Origin: an uncultured Actinomycetes bacterium
Lineage (GTDB): Bacteria > Actinomycetota > Actinomycetes > Nanopelagicales > Nanopelagicaceae
Length of the DNA stretch: 15,637 nt
Assembly: GCA_903827345.1 (NCBI GenBank)
Contig: CAIKID010000123.1
Location: forward strand, 1 to 15,637
Direction: 5' to 3'
Position numbers and translations under genes: made by a program
Shown: in pieces, positions 7,076 to 14,367 of the stretch
Numbering within the stretch: the stretch's first letter is position 1
How the letters are laid out: each line of letters starts with the position of its first letter
The notes under the pieces: generated by a model
The model's input: the letters and a program-made list of their open reading frames with translations, nothing else
What the model was told of the DNA's origin: nothing
Database searches by the model: none

Positions 7076-7312
7076 ATGTCAGTTCAGGTTTATATCTTGA
7101 TCCAAACCGATGTCGGCAAGGCTTCCAGCGTTGCTAAAGCAATCTCGCAGATTGCAGGCGTCACCTTGGCTGAAGGCGTGACAGGCCCCTATGACGTGAT
7201 CATGCGCGCAGAGTCCCCCAGCATGGAAGAGCTCGGCCGCGGCGTCCTCGCTAAGGTGCAGGCCGTTCCTGGCATCACTCGCACCCTGACCTGTCCAGTT
7301 ACCTCGCACTAA
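7076..7312 (+). CDS. Stand-alone Lrp/AsnC ligand-binding (RAM) domain protein
   Basis: The 78-residue protein consists only of the effector-binding and oligomerisation domain of Lrp/AsnC regulators: QVYILIQTDVGK at the start, then VTGPYDVIMRAE (35-46) and PGITRTLTCPV (65-75). No helix-turn-helix is present, and the strong ribosome binding site makes a lost N-terminus unlikely. Such domains form oligomeric rings that bind amino acids. In actinobacteria this small gene is a regular neighbour of thiL. It ends 3 nt before the class I amidotransferase gene, so the two are coexpressed here. It cannot bind DNA by itself; a role as amino-acid sensor or partner protein is inferred. Confidence 0.9.
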   Translation: MSVQVYILIQTDVGKASSVAKAISQIAGVTLAEGVTGPYDVIMRAESPSMEELGRGVLAKVQAVPGITRTLTCPVTSH

Positions 7313-7315
7313 GGC

Positions 7316-8026
7316 ATGGTCGAAACAAAACCCACAATTCTCGCCATTCAAAATGACGAGACCGACTCTCCCCATTTGGTAGGCCGCTGGCTCGAAGAGC
7401 TCGGCTTTGAAATAAGAGTCTTACGTGCTTTTGCAGGCGAAACCGTTCCGACACAAGTTCCAGATTATGCGACAGCGCTACTCCCCCTCGGCGGTCACAT
7501 GAACGCGACGGAAGATCATCTGCACCCATGGCTCGCACCAGAGCGCGCGCTTCTTAAAGATGCAATCGACCGCGACATTCCCATCTTTGCTATCTGTCTG
7601 GGAACGCAACTTCTCGCAGTAGCCGGTGGTGGCCGCGTTGAGCGAGCAGAACTTGGTGAAGTTGGTATCTACTCCATTCACGGCGTAGGAGTTACCGATG
7701 CAATTTTTACATTTGATTCAGAATTGCCGGTTGCACAGTGGCACGAAGATCAAGTGACGGTACTTCCGACTGGAGCGACACTTTTGGCATCGAGTGAGTT
7801 GTGTGTCAACCAGGTCTATCGATTGGGAACCAGAAGTTATGGAGTCCAGTTCCATCCCGAGATTGATCTCGACATAGTGAAGTGGTGGGAAGCAGAGGCA
7901 GACAACGCCTTCATCGATTCCGGCAAGATTACGATTGCCCCAGAATTCGCCGCAGCGGAAGCCGATCTCATCAACGTGTGGAAACCCATCGTGCAACGCT
8001 GGGGAGAATCAGTTTTAGGCAAATAA
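7316..8026 (+). CDS. Class I glutamine amidotransferase-like protein
   Basis: This 236-residue protein has the class I amidotransferase fold of the stand-alone GMP-synthase-like group. The triad is complete: nucleophile Cys94 in AICLGTQLLA (92-101), and His180 and Glu182 in QFHPEI (179-184). LLPLGGHMNATED (56-67) supplies the oxyanion-side loop. It has no synthase domain and no partner subunit nearby, so it probably hydrolyses a glutamine-like or gamma-glutamyl substrate by itself. ATG at 7316 lies 3 nt after the Lrp-like stop, with AAGG overlapping that stop, implying translational coupling. Convergent with the permease, it could belong functionally to the gamma-glutamyl cassette at 8075-13325, but it lacks the usual sequence look of PuuD (peptidase C26). 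Substrate unknown. Confidence 0.85.
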   Translation: MVETKPTILAIQNDETDSPHLVGRWLEELGFEIRVLRAFAGETVPTQVPDYATALLPLGGHMNATEDHLHPWLAPERALLKDAIDRDIPIFAICLGTQLLAVAGGGRVERAELGEVGIYSIHGVGVTDAIFTFDSELPVAQWHEDQVTVLPTGATLLASSELCVNQVYRLGTRSYGVQFHPEIDLDIVKWWEAEADNAFIDSGKITIAPEFAAAEADLINVWKPIVQRWGESVLGK

Positions 8027-8057
8027 TAAAGGGGCCCAGATAACTGGACCCCTTTAT
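8026..8057. terminator. Bidirectional intrinsic terminator
   Basis: The arms AAAGGGG-c-CCAG (8028-8039) and CTGG-a-CCCCTTT (8044-8055) form a 12-pair stem with one mismatch around an ATAA loop, extendable by two A/T pairs. T-rich tails lie on both strands. It sits between the convergent amidotransferase stop (8026) and permease stop (8075) and should serve both. Confidence 0.85.
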
Positions 8058-8074
8058 CCTTGAGCGGTTGATAA

Positions 8075-9631
8075 CTAGATGTTCTTTATTGGTCCTTTGA
8101 ACCACTTCTTTACTGAGAGGTGCCACCAGATCCACAAGAGGATCAGTGCTCCACCAGTGATAATTGGCGCGTAGTTCACGGATGTCCAGCTAAACCCCTT
8201 GCGGAATGGAATGGCTGAAGGATAGAGCGGCAAGATGAAGTAGATCGAAATAATCACAATCTCTGCGACTGCGATCAAGTTCATCCACTTGTACTTGTTA
8301 CCCAAGGTCCAGGCACCAGGCTTAAAGCTATCTCCAGCCTTCCAACGCAGATAGATAGGAATCATAAATGCGAGGTAGAGAGAGATAACGCAGACAGATA
8401 CAACTGCATAGAAAGCAGTAGGAGCGCCAGTTGAGCTCTTCCAGAGTGCAGGAAGGGTCATTGCAACTCCTGCTACAGCTGAAATCAAAATAGCGTTTAC
8501 AGGAGTTCCAGAACTGTTGACCTTGCGCCAGTGCTTGCTTCCAGGAAGAGCGCCATCACGAGAGAAGGCAAACATCATTCTTGAGCAAGAAGTCAGACAT
8601 GCGGTAACGCAGAACAACTGTCCGAGCGTTGTGATGAACATAATCAGCTTAAAGAGGCCACCGTCTCCACCAAGAGCTGAGTAGAAGATCGCGATTGGGC
8701 TACCTTGACCAAATCGATTTACCTTTTGATCAGCTGAGTTGATGAGGTCAAATTTCGTCGCTGCCCAAACAAATGACAGGAGAAGGATGTATCCACCAAC
8801 TGCGGAGTAGAAAATGGATTTCCAGATTCCCTTGGCAGCGTTGATATGAGCTTCATGTGTCTCTTCAGATAAGTGAGCAGAAGCATCAAAACCAGTAATC
8901 GTGTACTGGGTGAGCAAGAATCCCAACGGCAAAATGAAGTACCAGAAACTTCCTCCAGTGCCAGCAAATCCGGAGTTGTTGATGTGCTTGAAGAAGAAGC
9001 TACCTGATGTGTGGTGCTTCGGTGCGATTAAAAGAACACCGACGATAACCGCTACACCAAATACATGCCACCAGACAGAAATGTTATTGATAACTGCCAA
9101 GAGATGGTGTCCATAAAGATTGATGAGTGTGACAACTACGATAACGATCAAGAATAAAGCGAACTGCTGCTTGATTAAATCGCCGCCGAAAGAGTTAGTC
9201 CAGCTCTTGACGTAAAAACCAAGGAGTTGGTTAATGTAGAAAGTCGAGCCATAACCAACGGATGCCGTTACCGAAACCAGCCCGATCAGGTTGAGCCAGC
9301 CGGTGTAGAAACCAGCCTTAGCTCCGCCGAGTTTGGCTGCCCACCAGTAGATACCACCCGAAGTTGGGAAGGCGGAGGCAAGCTCTGACATGGAGAATCC
9401 GATTATGAGGATCAGGGTGGCAATTAACGGCCAACCAACGGTGATCGCGAAAGGTCCACCAAAGTTCCAAGCCTGGGCAAATGTGGTGAAGCAGCCCGAA
9501 AGAATGGAAATGATAGAAAAGGAGATTGCAAAATTGGAGAATCCGGACCAGCTGCGATTGAGCTCTTGTTTATAGCCCAGCTCGGCTAATCGCCGTTCAT
9601 CATCTGAATGAATTTGGGACATCTTTGTCAT
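8075..9631 (-). CDS. APC-family amino acid/amine permease
   Basis: The 518-residue integral membrane protein has about 12 hydrophobic segments. Its N-terminus (DDERRLAELGYKQELNRSWS, 10-29) and the segments FAISFSIISILSG (34-46), GFDASAHLSEET (248-259) and SRMMFAFSRDGALPGS (350-365) are typical of the amino acid/choline transporter branch of the APC superfamily, which takes up GABA, choline, polyamines and related amines by cation symport. It diverges from the glutamine synthetase-like gene across a shared 197-nt region and ends at a terminator, so it is its own transcription unit. ATG at 9631 is chosen, with Met4 as alternative; GGTGGA near the start would suit either. The substrate is probably the amine processed by the adjacent operon; this is inference from context. 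Confidence 0.9.
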   Translation of the reverse strand: MTKMSQIHSDDERRLAELGYKQELNRSWSGFSNFAISFSIISILSGCFTTFAQAWNFGGPFAITVGWPLIATLILIIGFSMSELASAFPTSGGIYWWAAKLGGAKAGFYTGWLNLIGLVSVTASVGYGSTFYINQLLGFYVKSWTNSFGGDLIKQQFALFLIVIVVVTLINLYGHHLLAVINNISVWWHVFGVAVIVGVLLIAPKHHTSGSFFFKHINNSGFAGTGGSFWYFILPLGFLLTQYTITGFDASAHLSEETHEAHINAAKGIWKSIFYSAVGGYILLLSFVWAATKFDLINSADQKVNRFGQGSPIAIFYSALGGDGGLFKLIMFITTLGQLFCVTACLTSCSRMMFAFSRDGALPGSKHWRKVNSSGTPVNAILISAVAGVAMTLPALWKSSTGAPTAFYAVVSVCVISLYLAFMIPIYLRWKAGDSFKPGAWTLGNKYKWMNLIAVAEIVIISIYFILPLYPSAIPFRKGFSWTSVNYAPIITGGALILLWIWWHLSVKKWFKGPIKNI

Positions 9632-9828
9632 TCCACCCTTCTAGAAGTTAAGGGAAGTCTGCCCGCAAGAGTGCGATTTTGGAAGCACCTCCATGGGGTT
9701 TTTACATGAAATTTTCAGGCTCTCATTACACTCACATGGGCCATTATTTCGGGTCATTGTGCGTGCTGACCCGCGCGAGTAGCCTGTATTTGCTCGACCC
9801 TCAAAACTTAACTATCGGAGGAAAAGAA
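9632..9828. promoter_or_regulatory. Divergent permease/ligase control region
   Basis: This 197-nt gap separates the permease (minus) and glutamine synthetase-like gene (plus), so it should hold both promoters and any operator linking uptake to catabolism. On the minus strand TAACTT, shortly upstream of the permease, is a weak -10 candidate. TTxCATGxAA near 9703-9712 is a short palindrome. I see no convincing sigma-70 pair or GlnR-type site. The frame of the plus-strand gene stays open through part of this region, but without a ribosome binding site. Confidence 0.4.
9817..9821 (+). promoter_or_regulatory. Ribosome binding site fixing the ligase start
   Basis: GGAGG lies 7 nt upstream of GTG at 9829. 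The longer in-frame extension beginning at 9679 has no such site, so the GTG is the likely start. Confidence 0.8.
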
Positions 9829-11178
9829 GTGTCTCTCTCCCTGGAGCAATTAAAGGCAGATGTAGCAAGCGGCAAGATCGACACCGTTGTAGTCGGTGCG
9901 ACAGATATGCAAGGGAGATTGCAGGGCAAGCGCATTCACGCGCCCTTCTTCGTTGCTGACACCATTAAGAATGGCACCGAGGGATGTAACTACCTCCTGG
10001 CGGTCGATGTGGATATGAATACCGTTCAAGGCTACGACGTCTCCTCCTGGGATACGGGCTATGCCGACATGGGTCTCCACCCGGATTTCGATACCTTGCG
10101 TTACCTCCCGTGGCACGATGGCACAGCGTTCGTGATCGCTGACTTCGTCGACCACCACAAGCATGGGGTTTCAGTTTCACCGCGCACAATTTTGAAGAAT
10201 CAATTGGCTCGCCTCGATGCCGCAGGAATGATGGCGCTCTGCGGAACCGAACTGGAATTCATCGTTTTCAATGACACTTTTGAAGAGGCGTGGAACAAGG
10301 GTTACAAGGACCTCATCCCCTCCAACCAATACAACATTGATTACTCCCTCATTGGAACCGGCCGCGTCGAAAAGTTGCTTCGTGCTATTCGCCTCAATAT
10401 GGATGGTGCTGGCTTGATCGTTGAATCAGCTAAGGGTGAGTGCAACCTTGGACAGCACGAGATTGCCTTCCGCTACGAAGATGCTTTGAGCACCTGCGAT
10501 AACCACTCCATCTACAAGATGGGTGCTAAAGAGATTGCCGCGCAACAAGGCTGCTCCCTCACCTTCATGGCTAAGTTCAATGAGCGCGAGGGAAGTTCGT
10601 GCCACATCCACCTTTCATTCCGCGGCAAAGATGATTCTGCGGTTCTTGCTGGAGATGCTGGTGACGGCATGTCAAAGCTTGGTCGCCACTACTTGGCGGG
10701 AATTCAAGCCCATATGCGCGAGCTCAGCCTCTTCTTTGCACCGAATATCAATTCTTACAAGCGCTTCCAATATGGCACCTTCGCTCCAACCGCTCTCAAG
10801 TGGGGTCGAGATAACCGCACGTGCGCTTTGCGTCTAGTTGGACAAGGTCATTCCTTGCGCATCGAGAACCGTGTTCCAGGTGGAGATGCCAATCAATATC
10901 TCGCCGTCGCTGGCATGATCGCCGCTGGTATGGATGGAATCGAGAATGAACTCGAACTCGAACCTATCTTCCAAGGCAATGCTTATGCCCTCGAAACTTC
11001 TCGGGTACCAACATCACTCCATGAAGCTCGCGATCTCTTCGCCAACAGCGAGTGGATCGCCAAGACCTTTGGGGCCGACGTGCAAAAGCATTACACCCAT
11101 ATGGCAGATACCGAATTAGATGCCTATAGCCGCGCAGTCACCGACTGGGAGCGTTTCCGCAACTTCGAAAGAATGTAA
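9829..11178 (+). CDS. Glutamine synthetase-like gamma-glutamyl-amine ligase
   Basis: The 449-residue protein has the glutamine synthetase fold: a beta-grasp N-domain with TDMQGRLQGKRI (25-36), then catalytic motifs GTELEF (139-144), VESAKGECNLGQHE (198-211), SSCHIHLSF (256-264), NINSYKRF (306-313), WGRDNRT (325-331) and RIENRVPGGDANQYL (344-358). The adenylylation loop of true GlnA (NLYDLP) is missing, and the ending TDWERFRNFERM resembles PuuA and the Streptomyces GlnA3/GlnA4 enzymes. These attach glutamate through its gamma-carboxyl to putrescine, other polyamines or ethanolamine, using ATP. An aldehyde dehydrogenase follows 14 nt later and a permease diverges upstream, supporting amine catabolism, not nitrogen assimilation. 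The particular amine cannot be read from sequence. Start chosen at GTG 9829 from the GGAGG site and family length. Confidence 0.88.
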   Translation: MSLSLEQLKADVASGKIDTVVVGATDMQGRLQGKRIHAPFFVADTIKNGTEGCNYLLAVDVDMNTVQGYDVSSWDTGYADMGLHPDFDTLRYLPWHDGTAFVIADFVDHHKHGVSVSPRTILKNQLARLDAAGMMALCGTELEFIVFNDTFEEAWNKGYKDLIPSNQYNIDYSLIGTGRVEKLLRAIRLNMDGAGLIVESAKGECNLGQHEIAFRYEDALSTCDNHSIYKMGAKEIAAQQGCSLTFMAKFNEREGSSCHIHLSFRGKDDSAVLAGDAGDGMSKLGRHYLAGIQAHMRELSLFFAPNINSYKRFQYGTFAPTALKWGRDNRTCALRLVGQGHSLRIENRVPGGDANQYLAVAGMIAAGMDGIENELELEPIFQGNAYALETSRVPTSLHEARDLFANSEWIAKTFGADVQKHYTHMADTELDAYSRAVTDWERFRNFERM

Positions 11179-11192
11179 GGTAGTTATTTATT

Positions 11193-12557
11193 ATGAGCAC
11201 ATATACCGTTATTAACCCTGCCACCGCGACTGCCGTCAAAGATGTTGCCCTGGCTGATCTTGCAACCACCGATGCAACTATCGCTAAAGCCAATAAGGCC
11301 TTTGAAACCTGGCGTCTAGTTAACCCAGGTGACCGCGCTAAATTGCTTCGCAACTTTGCCCGCGTCGTTGACGAGCATCTCGAGGAGTTGGCGCAGCTCG
11401 AAGTCCTTAACTCAGGCCACACCATCGGCAACGCCCGTTGGGAAGCCGGCAATGTCCGCGACTGTCTCAACTATTACAGCGCTGCCCCAGAACGCCTCTT
11501 CGGTCGGCAGATCCCAGTTCCCAACGGAATCGACATCACCTTCAAAGAGCCACTTGGGGTTATCGGAATCATCGTTCCTTGGAACTTCCCCATGCCAATC
11601 GCTGGTTGGGGCTTTGCTCCTGCTCTGGCGGCGGGTAACACCGTTGTTCTCAAGCCCGCTGAGCTAACTCCACTTACCGCTATTCGCTTAGGTGAACTCG
11701 CACTTGTAGCGGGCATTCCCGAAGGTGTCTTCAATGTTATCCCTGGAAAGGGCAGCATCGTTGGAGAGCGCTTCGTCACCAACCCAATCGTTCGCAAGAT
11801 CGTCTTCACCGGATCAACAACTGTCGGCAAAGGAATTATGCGCGGTTGTGCCGATCAGGTAAAACGTCTGACACTTGAACTCGGTGGCAAGAGCGCCAAC
11901 GTCATCTTCGCCGACGCCGATATCGAAAGAGCAGCTGCGGGGGCACCAGGTTCGGTCTTCGACAATGCCGGCCAAGATTGCTGTGCTCGCTCTCGCATCC
12001 TCGTTCAACGTTCGGTACTCGATTCATTTATGGAGAAGTTCGAGGTTGCGGTAAAGAAGTTCCGCGTCGAATCTCCAGAACTCGAAACCGCTGAAATGGG
12101 ACCACTCATCTCTGCCGGACAATTAGAGCGGGTGCGCGAATATGTTCCAGCAGGAACAGAGATTGCCTTCACCGGTTCGATGCCAACTGGTCCAGGATTC
12201 TGGATGGCGCCAACGGTGCTGCTTGCGAAATCAACATCTGACCGTGCATACCGCGAAGAGATCTTTGGCCCAGTCGTTTCAGTCATCGCCTTTGAAGATG
12301 AAGCCGATGCAATTCGTCTCGCTAACGACTCCGAGTACGGTCTATCCGGTTCGATTTGGACTCGTGACTTGGCAAAGGGCGTGCGAGTATCCCGCGGCAT
12401 TGAAGCTGGCAATCTCTCTGTTAACTCCAACTCGTCGGTGCGCTACTGGACCCCATTTGGCGGTTACAAGCAATCTGGCCTCGGGCGCGAACTGGGACCT
12501 GATGCGCTCGATGCATTTACCGAGACCAAGAATGTATTCTTCGATACAAATAATTAA
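11193..12557 (+). CDS. NAD(P)-dependent aldehyde dehydrogenase
   Basis: The 454-residue enzyme oxidises an aldehyde to its acid. Landmarks are PWNFP (129-133, with oxyanion Asn131), KPAELTP (154-160), FTGSTTVGK (205-213), LELGGK (228-233, general base Glu229), FDNAGQDCCARS (256-267, nucleophile Cys263) and EEIFGPVVS in the second half. It is a little shorter than the usual 475-500 residues but nothing essential is missing. It lies 14 nt after the ligase and 24 nt before the class II amidotransferase, in one operon. By analogy with PuuC and gamma-aminobutyraldehyde dehydrogenases, it may oxidise a gamma-glutamylated or free amino-aldehyde. The ribosome binding site is weak (AAGG about 14 nt upstream), suggesting coupling to the ligase. 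Confidence 0.9.
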   Translation: MSTYTVINPATATAVKDVALADLATTDATIAKANKAFETWRLVNPGDRAKLLRNFARVVDEHLEELAQLEVLNSGHTIGNARWEAGNVRDCLNYYSAAPERLFGRQIPVPNGIDITFKEPLGVIGIIVPWNFPMPIAGWGFAPALAAGNTVVLKPAELTPLTAIRLGELALVAGIPEGVFNVIPGKGSIVGERFVTNPIVRKIVFTGSTTVGKGIMRGCADQVKRLTLELGGKSANVIFADADIERAAAGAPGSVFDNAGQDCCARSRILVQRSVLDSFMEKFEVAVKKFRVESPELETAEMGPLISAGQLERVREYVPAGTEIAFTGSMPTGPGFWMAPTVLLAKSTSDRAYREEIFGPVVSVIAFEDEADAIRLANDSEYGLSGSIWTRDLAKGVRVSRGIEAGNLSVNSNSSVRYWTPFGGYKQSGLGRELGPDALDAFTETKNVFFDTNN

Positions 12558-12581
12558 ATAATTAAAGGAGAGTAATTAGGA

Positions 12582-13325
12582 ATGTGTCGCTTGATGGGTT
12601 TCGTCTCTGCGGATGAGCAGACTCTGGTCGAGGCAGCAGGAAAAGAGTTTGCAGAATTTGCTGCGCTCTCTGCGCGCCATGGCGACGGCTGGGGCATCGC
12701 AACCTGCAATGTTGAAGCACATCCAGAACTCCTCGTCGAACCTACGAGAGCATCGGTGAGCCAAGCCTTCGATCAAGCCTCTCATAACCTCAAATCAAAC
12801 GGAGCGCTTCTCCATTTACGTTGGGCTACTGGCGGTTTAGCGATTAATGAAGGGAATACCCACCCATTTACCTATCGCGACTATTCCTTCACCCACAATG
12901 GCGCGCTCCTTCCACCAGAATCGATCGACCCATTCATCGACCCAAAGTATGTGGCCCTTCGTCGCGGGCAGACCGATAGCGAGAGTTACTTCTATCTCAT
13001 CGTTACCGAAATCGAGAAGTATGGCGTTGCGCGCGGCCTGCACTCCGCTGTAAATATCATCCGCAAGAATTCGGTTTACTCCAGCATTAATTGTATGTTC
13101 TTAACGCCTACCGAGTTTTTTGTGGTCAACGAACATAATGATGAACGTATTCCACACGGAGAACTACCAGGTTATTACGATCTCTTCTACCGCACCGATG
13201 GCAAAGAGGTTTTGGTGGCATCTAGCGGTTGGACGCAAACTGATTGGCAAGAGCTACCAAATCATAAGATCATGAAGGTAGACCGCGCTTCTTTAGCAAT
13301 CGAGATCAGTGACCTTAACGGGTAA
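12582..13325 (+). CDS. Class II (Ntn) glutamine amidotransferase, EgtC/YafJ-like
   Basis: The 247-residue protein is a single class II amidotransferase domain. The start gives Met-Cys2, so Met removal would expose Cys2 as the N-terminal nucleophile; this fixes the ATG at 12582, 11 nt after AGGAG. Further active-site landmarks are HGDGWG (33-38), LLHLRWAT (76-83, Arg80), NTHPF (92-96), THNGAL (104-109) and TDSE (131-134). No synthase domain follows. Stand-alone members include EgtC, which removes gamma-glutamate from an ergothioneine precursor. As last gene of the ligase/dehydrogenase operon it is a good candidate to remove the glutamate added by the ligase; that is inference. It overlaps ddl tail to tail by 11 nt, with no room for a terminator between them. 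Confidence 0.88.
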   Translation: MCRLMGFVSADEQTLVEAAGKEFAEFAALSARHGDGWGIATCNVEAHPELLVEPTRASVSQAFDQASHNLKSNGALLHLRWATGGLAINEGNTHPFTYRDYSFTHNGALLPPESIDPFIDPKYVALRRGQTDSESYFYLIVTEIEKYGVARGLHSAVNIIRKNSVYSSINCMFLTPTEFFVVNEHNDERIPHGELPGYYDLFYRTDGKEVLVASSGWTQTDWQELPNHKIMKVDRASLAIEISDLNG

Positions 13326-14367
13326 CGTGACCCGACCGCGAAAGTGCTGCATCAATAAGGCGCGTGATAACTTCCGAGTAGGTCACGCCTGCACGACCCC
13401 ATAATTTTGGAAACATTGATGTAGGTGTGAAGCCAGGCATCGTGTTGAGTTCGTTGATGACGATTTCGCCAGCATCGGTATAGAAGAAATCCACACGGGC
13501 AAGTCCTTCACAGCCCAGAGCCTTAAAAGCCGTAACTGCTGCGTCTTGAATCGCCGTTTCTACTCCAGCAGGCAGATCCTCCGGAAATACCACGGTTGTC
13601 GCGTTGTCCAGATACTTTGCTTCAAAATCATAGAACTCGTGGTTTCCTAGAATTTTAATCTGACCTATCGGCGATGCCTGGGCAGATCCAGAACTTTCCA
13701 AGACTCCACACTCGATTTCGCGACCCACGATCGCTTCTTCGATCAAGACCTTGGTATCAAATTCGAATCCATGTTCGATTGCCGCGGCAAGGGCTGCAAA
13801 AGATTTCACCTTCGTCGTTCCGCGGCTGGAACCACTGCGCGCTGGTTTTACGAAGACGGGATAAGTGAGGTCTGCAATCTGCGCTGCGCTCCACTCCCCT
13901 TTGATGAGAACCACGCCGGGAGCCACTGTGAGGCCATTTGCTTCAAAGATCGGCTTAGCAAAGGACTTGTCCATGGCGACCGCACTTGCTAATACTCCAG
14001 AGCCTACGTATCGAATCCCCGCCATCTCGCATAAGCCCTGCACTGTGCCATCTTCGCCATAAGGGCCATGGAGTAATGGGAAGAGAACATCAATCTTGAG
14101 CGGTTTACCTTTATAACTAAATCCGTGAATGTCAGCCGTGATGGCAGGTAGGGCTTCATCGACCTCGGGAAGTTTGCCATCCTTGATCGCAAGTACCGTT
14201 TCTTGATCAACAAGAACCCATTTACCAGAGCGGGTAATGCCAATCAGAATGGGATCGAAACGTTCGCGGTCTATCGCGCTTAAAATTCCACCGGCAGATA
14301 TGCAGGATATTTCGTGCTCGGAGGACTGACCTCCGAAAAGTATGGCGACCTGCTTCTTACTCATCAT
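13315..14367 (-). CDS. ddl: D-alanine--D-alanine ligase
   Basis: Ddl joins two D-alanines with ATP to make the dipeptide that caps peptidoglycan precursors. The 350-residue ATP-grasp protein shows FGGQSSEHEIS (11-21), HGPYGEDG (100-107), KPARSGSSRG (174-183), DFEAKY (247-252), LARVDFF (289-295) and NELNTMPGFTPTSMFPKLW (305-323). Tyr252 in the omega loop is the residue expected for D-Ala-D-Ala specificity, where D-lactate ligases of VanA type have His. ATG at 14367 overlaps the gpsA stop as ATGA; a second Met at residue 2 is an alternative. The gpsA-ddl order is common in actinobacteria. Confidence 0.97.
   Translation of the reverse strand: MMSKKQVAILFGGQSSEHEISCISAGGILSAIDRERFDPILIGITRSGKWVLVDQETVLAIKDGKLPEVDEALPAITADIHGFSYKGKPLKIDVLFPLLHGPYGEDGTVQGLCEMAGIRYVGSGVLASAVAMDKSFAKPIFEANGLTVAPGVVLIKGEWSAAQIADLTYPVFVKPARSGSSRGTTKVKSFAALAAAIEHGFEFDTKVLIEEAIVGREIECGVLESSGSAQASPIGQIKILGNHEFYDFEAKYLDNATTVVFPEDLPAGVETAIQDAAVTAFKALGCEGLARVDFFYTDAGEIVINELNTMPGFTPTSMFPKLWGRAGVTYSEVITRLIDAALSRSGHVTR

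Noticed and set aside
7316..8026. Assignment of the class I amidotransferase as PuuD
   Set aside because: The motifs fit the GMP-synthase-like stand-alone group better than peptidase C26, and it is coupled to the Lrp-like gene, not to the ligase operon.
9679..9828. Fifty-residue N-terminal extension of the glutamine synthetase-like protein
   Set aside because: The frame is open but its ATGs lack ribosome binding sites, the added sequence matches nothing in the family, and GGAGG at the right distance marks the GTG at 9829.
9632..9828. GlnR or AmtR operator in the divergent region
   Set aside because: No stretch matched the known spaced half-sites well enough to call.
9829..11178. Ordinary glutamine synthetase GlnA
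   Set aside because: The adenylylation loop is missing, the C-terminus resembles PuuA-type enzymes, and the operon is catabolic in character.
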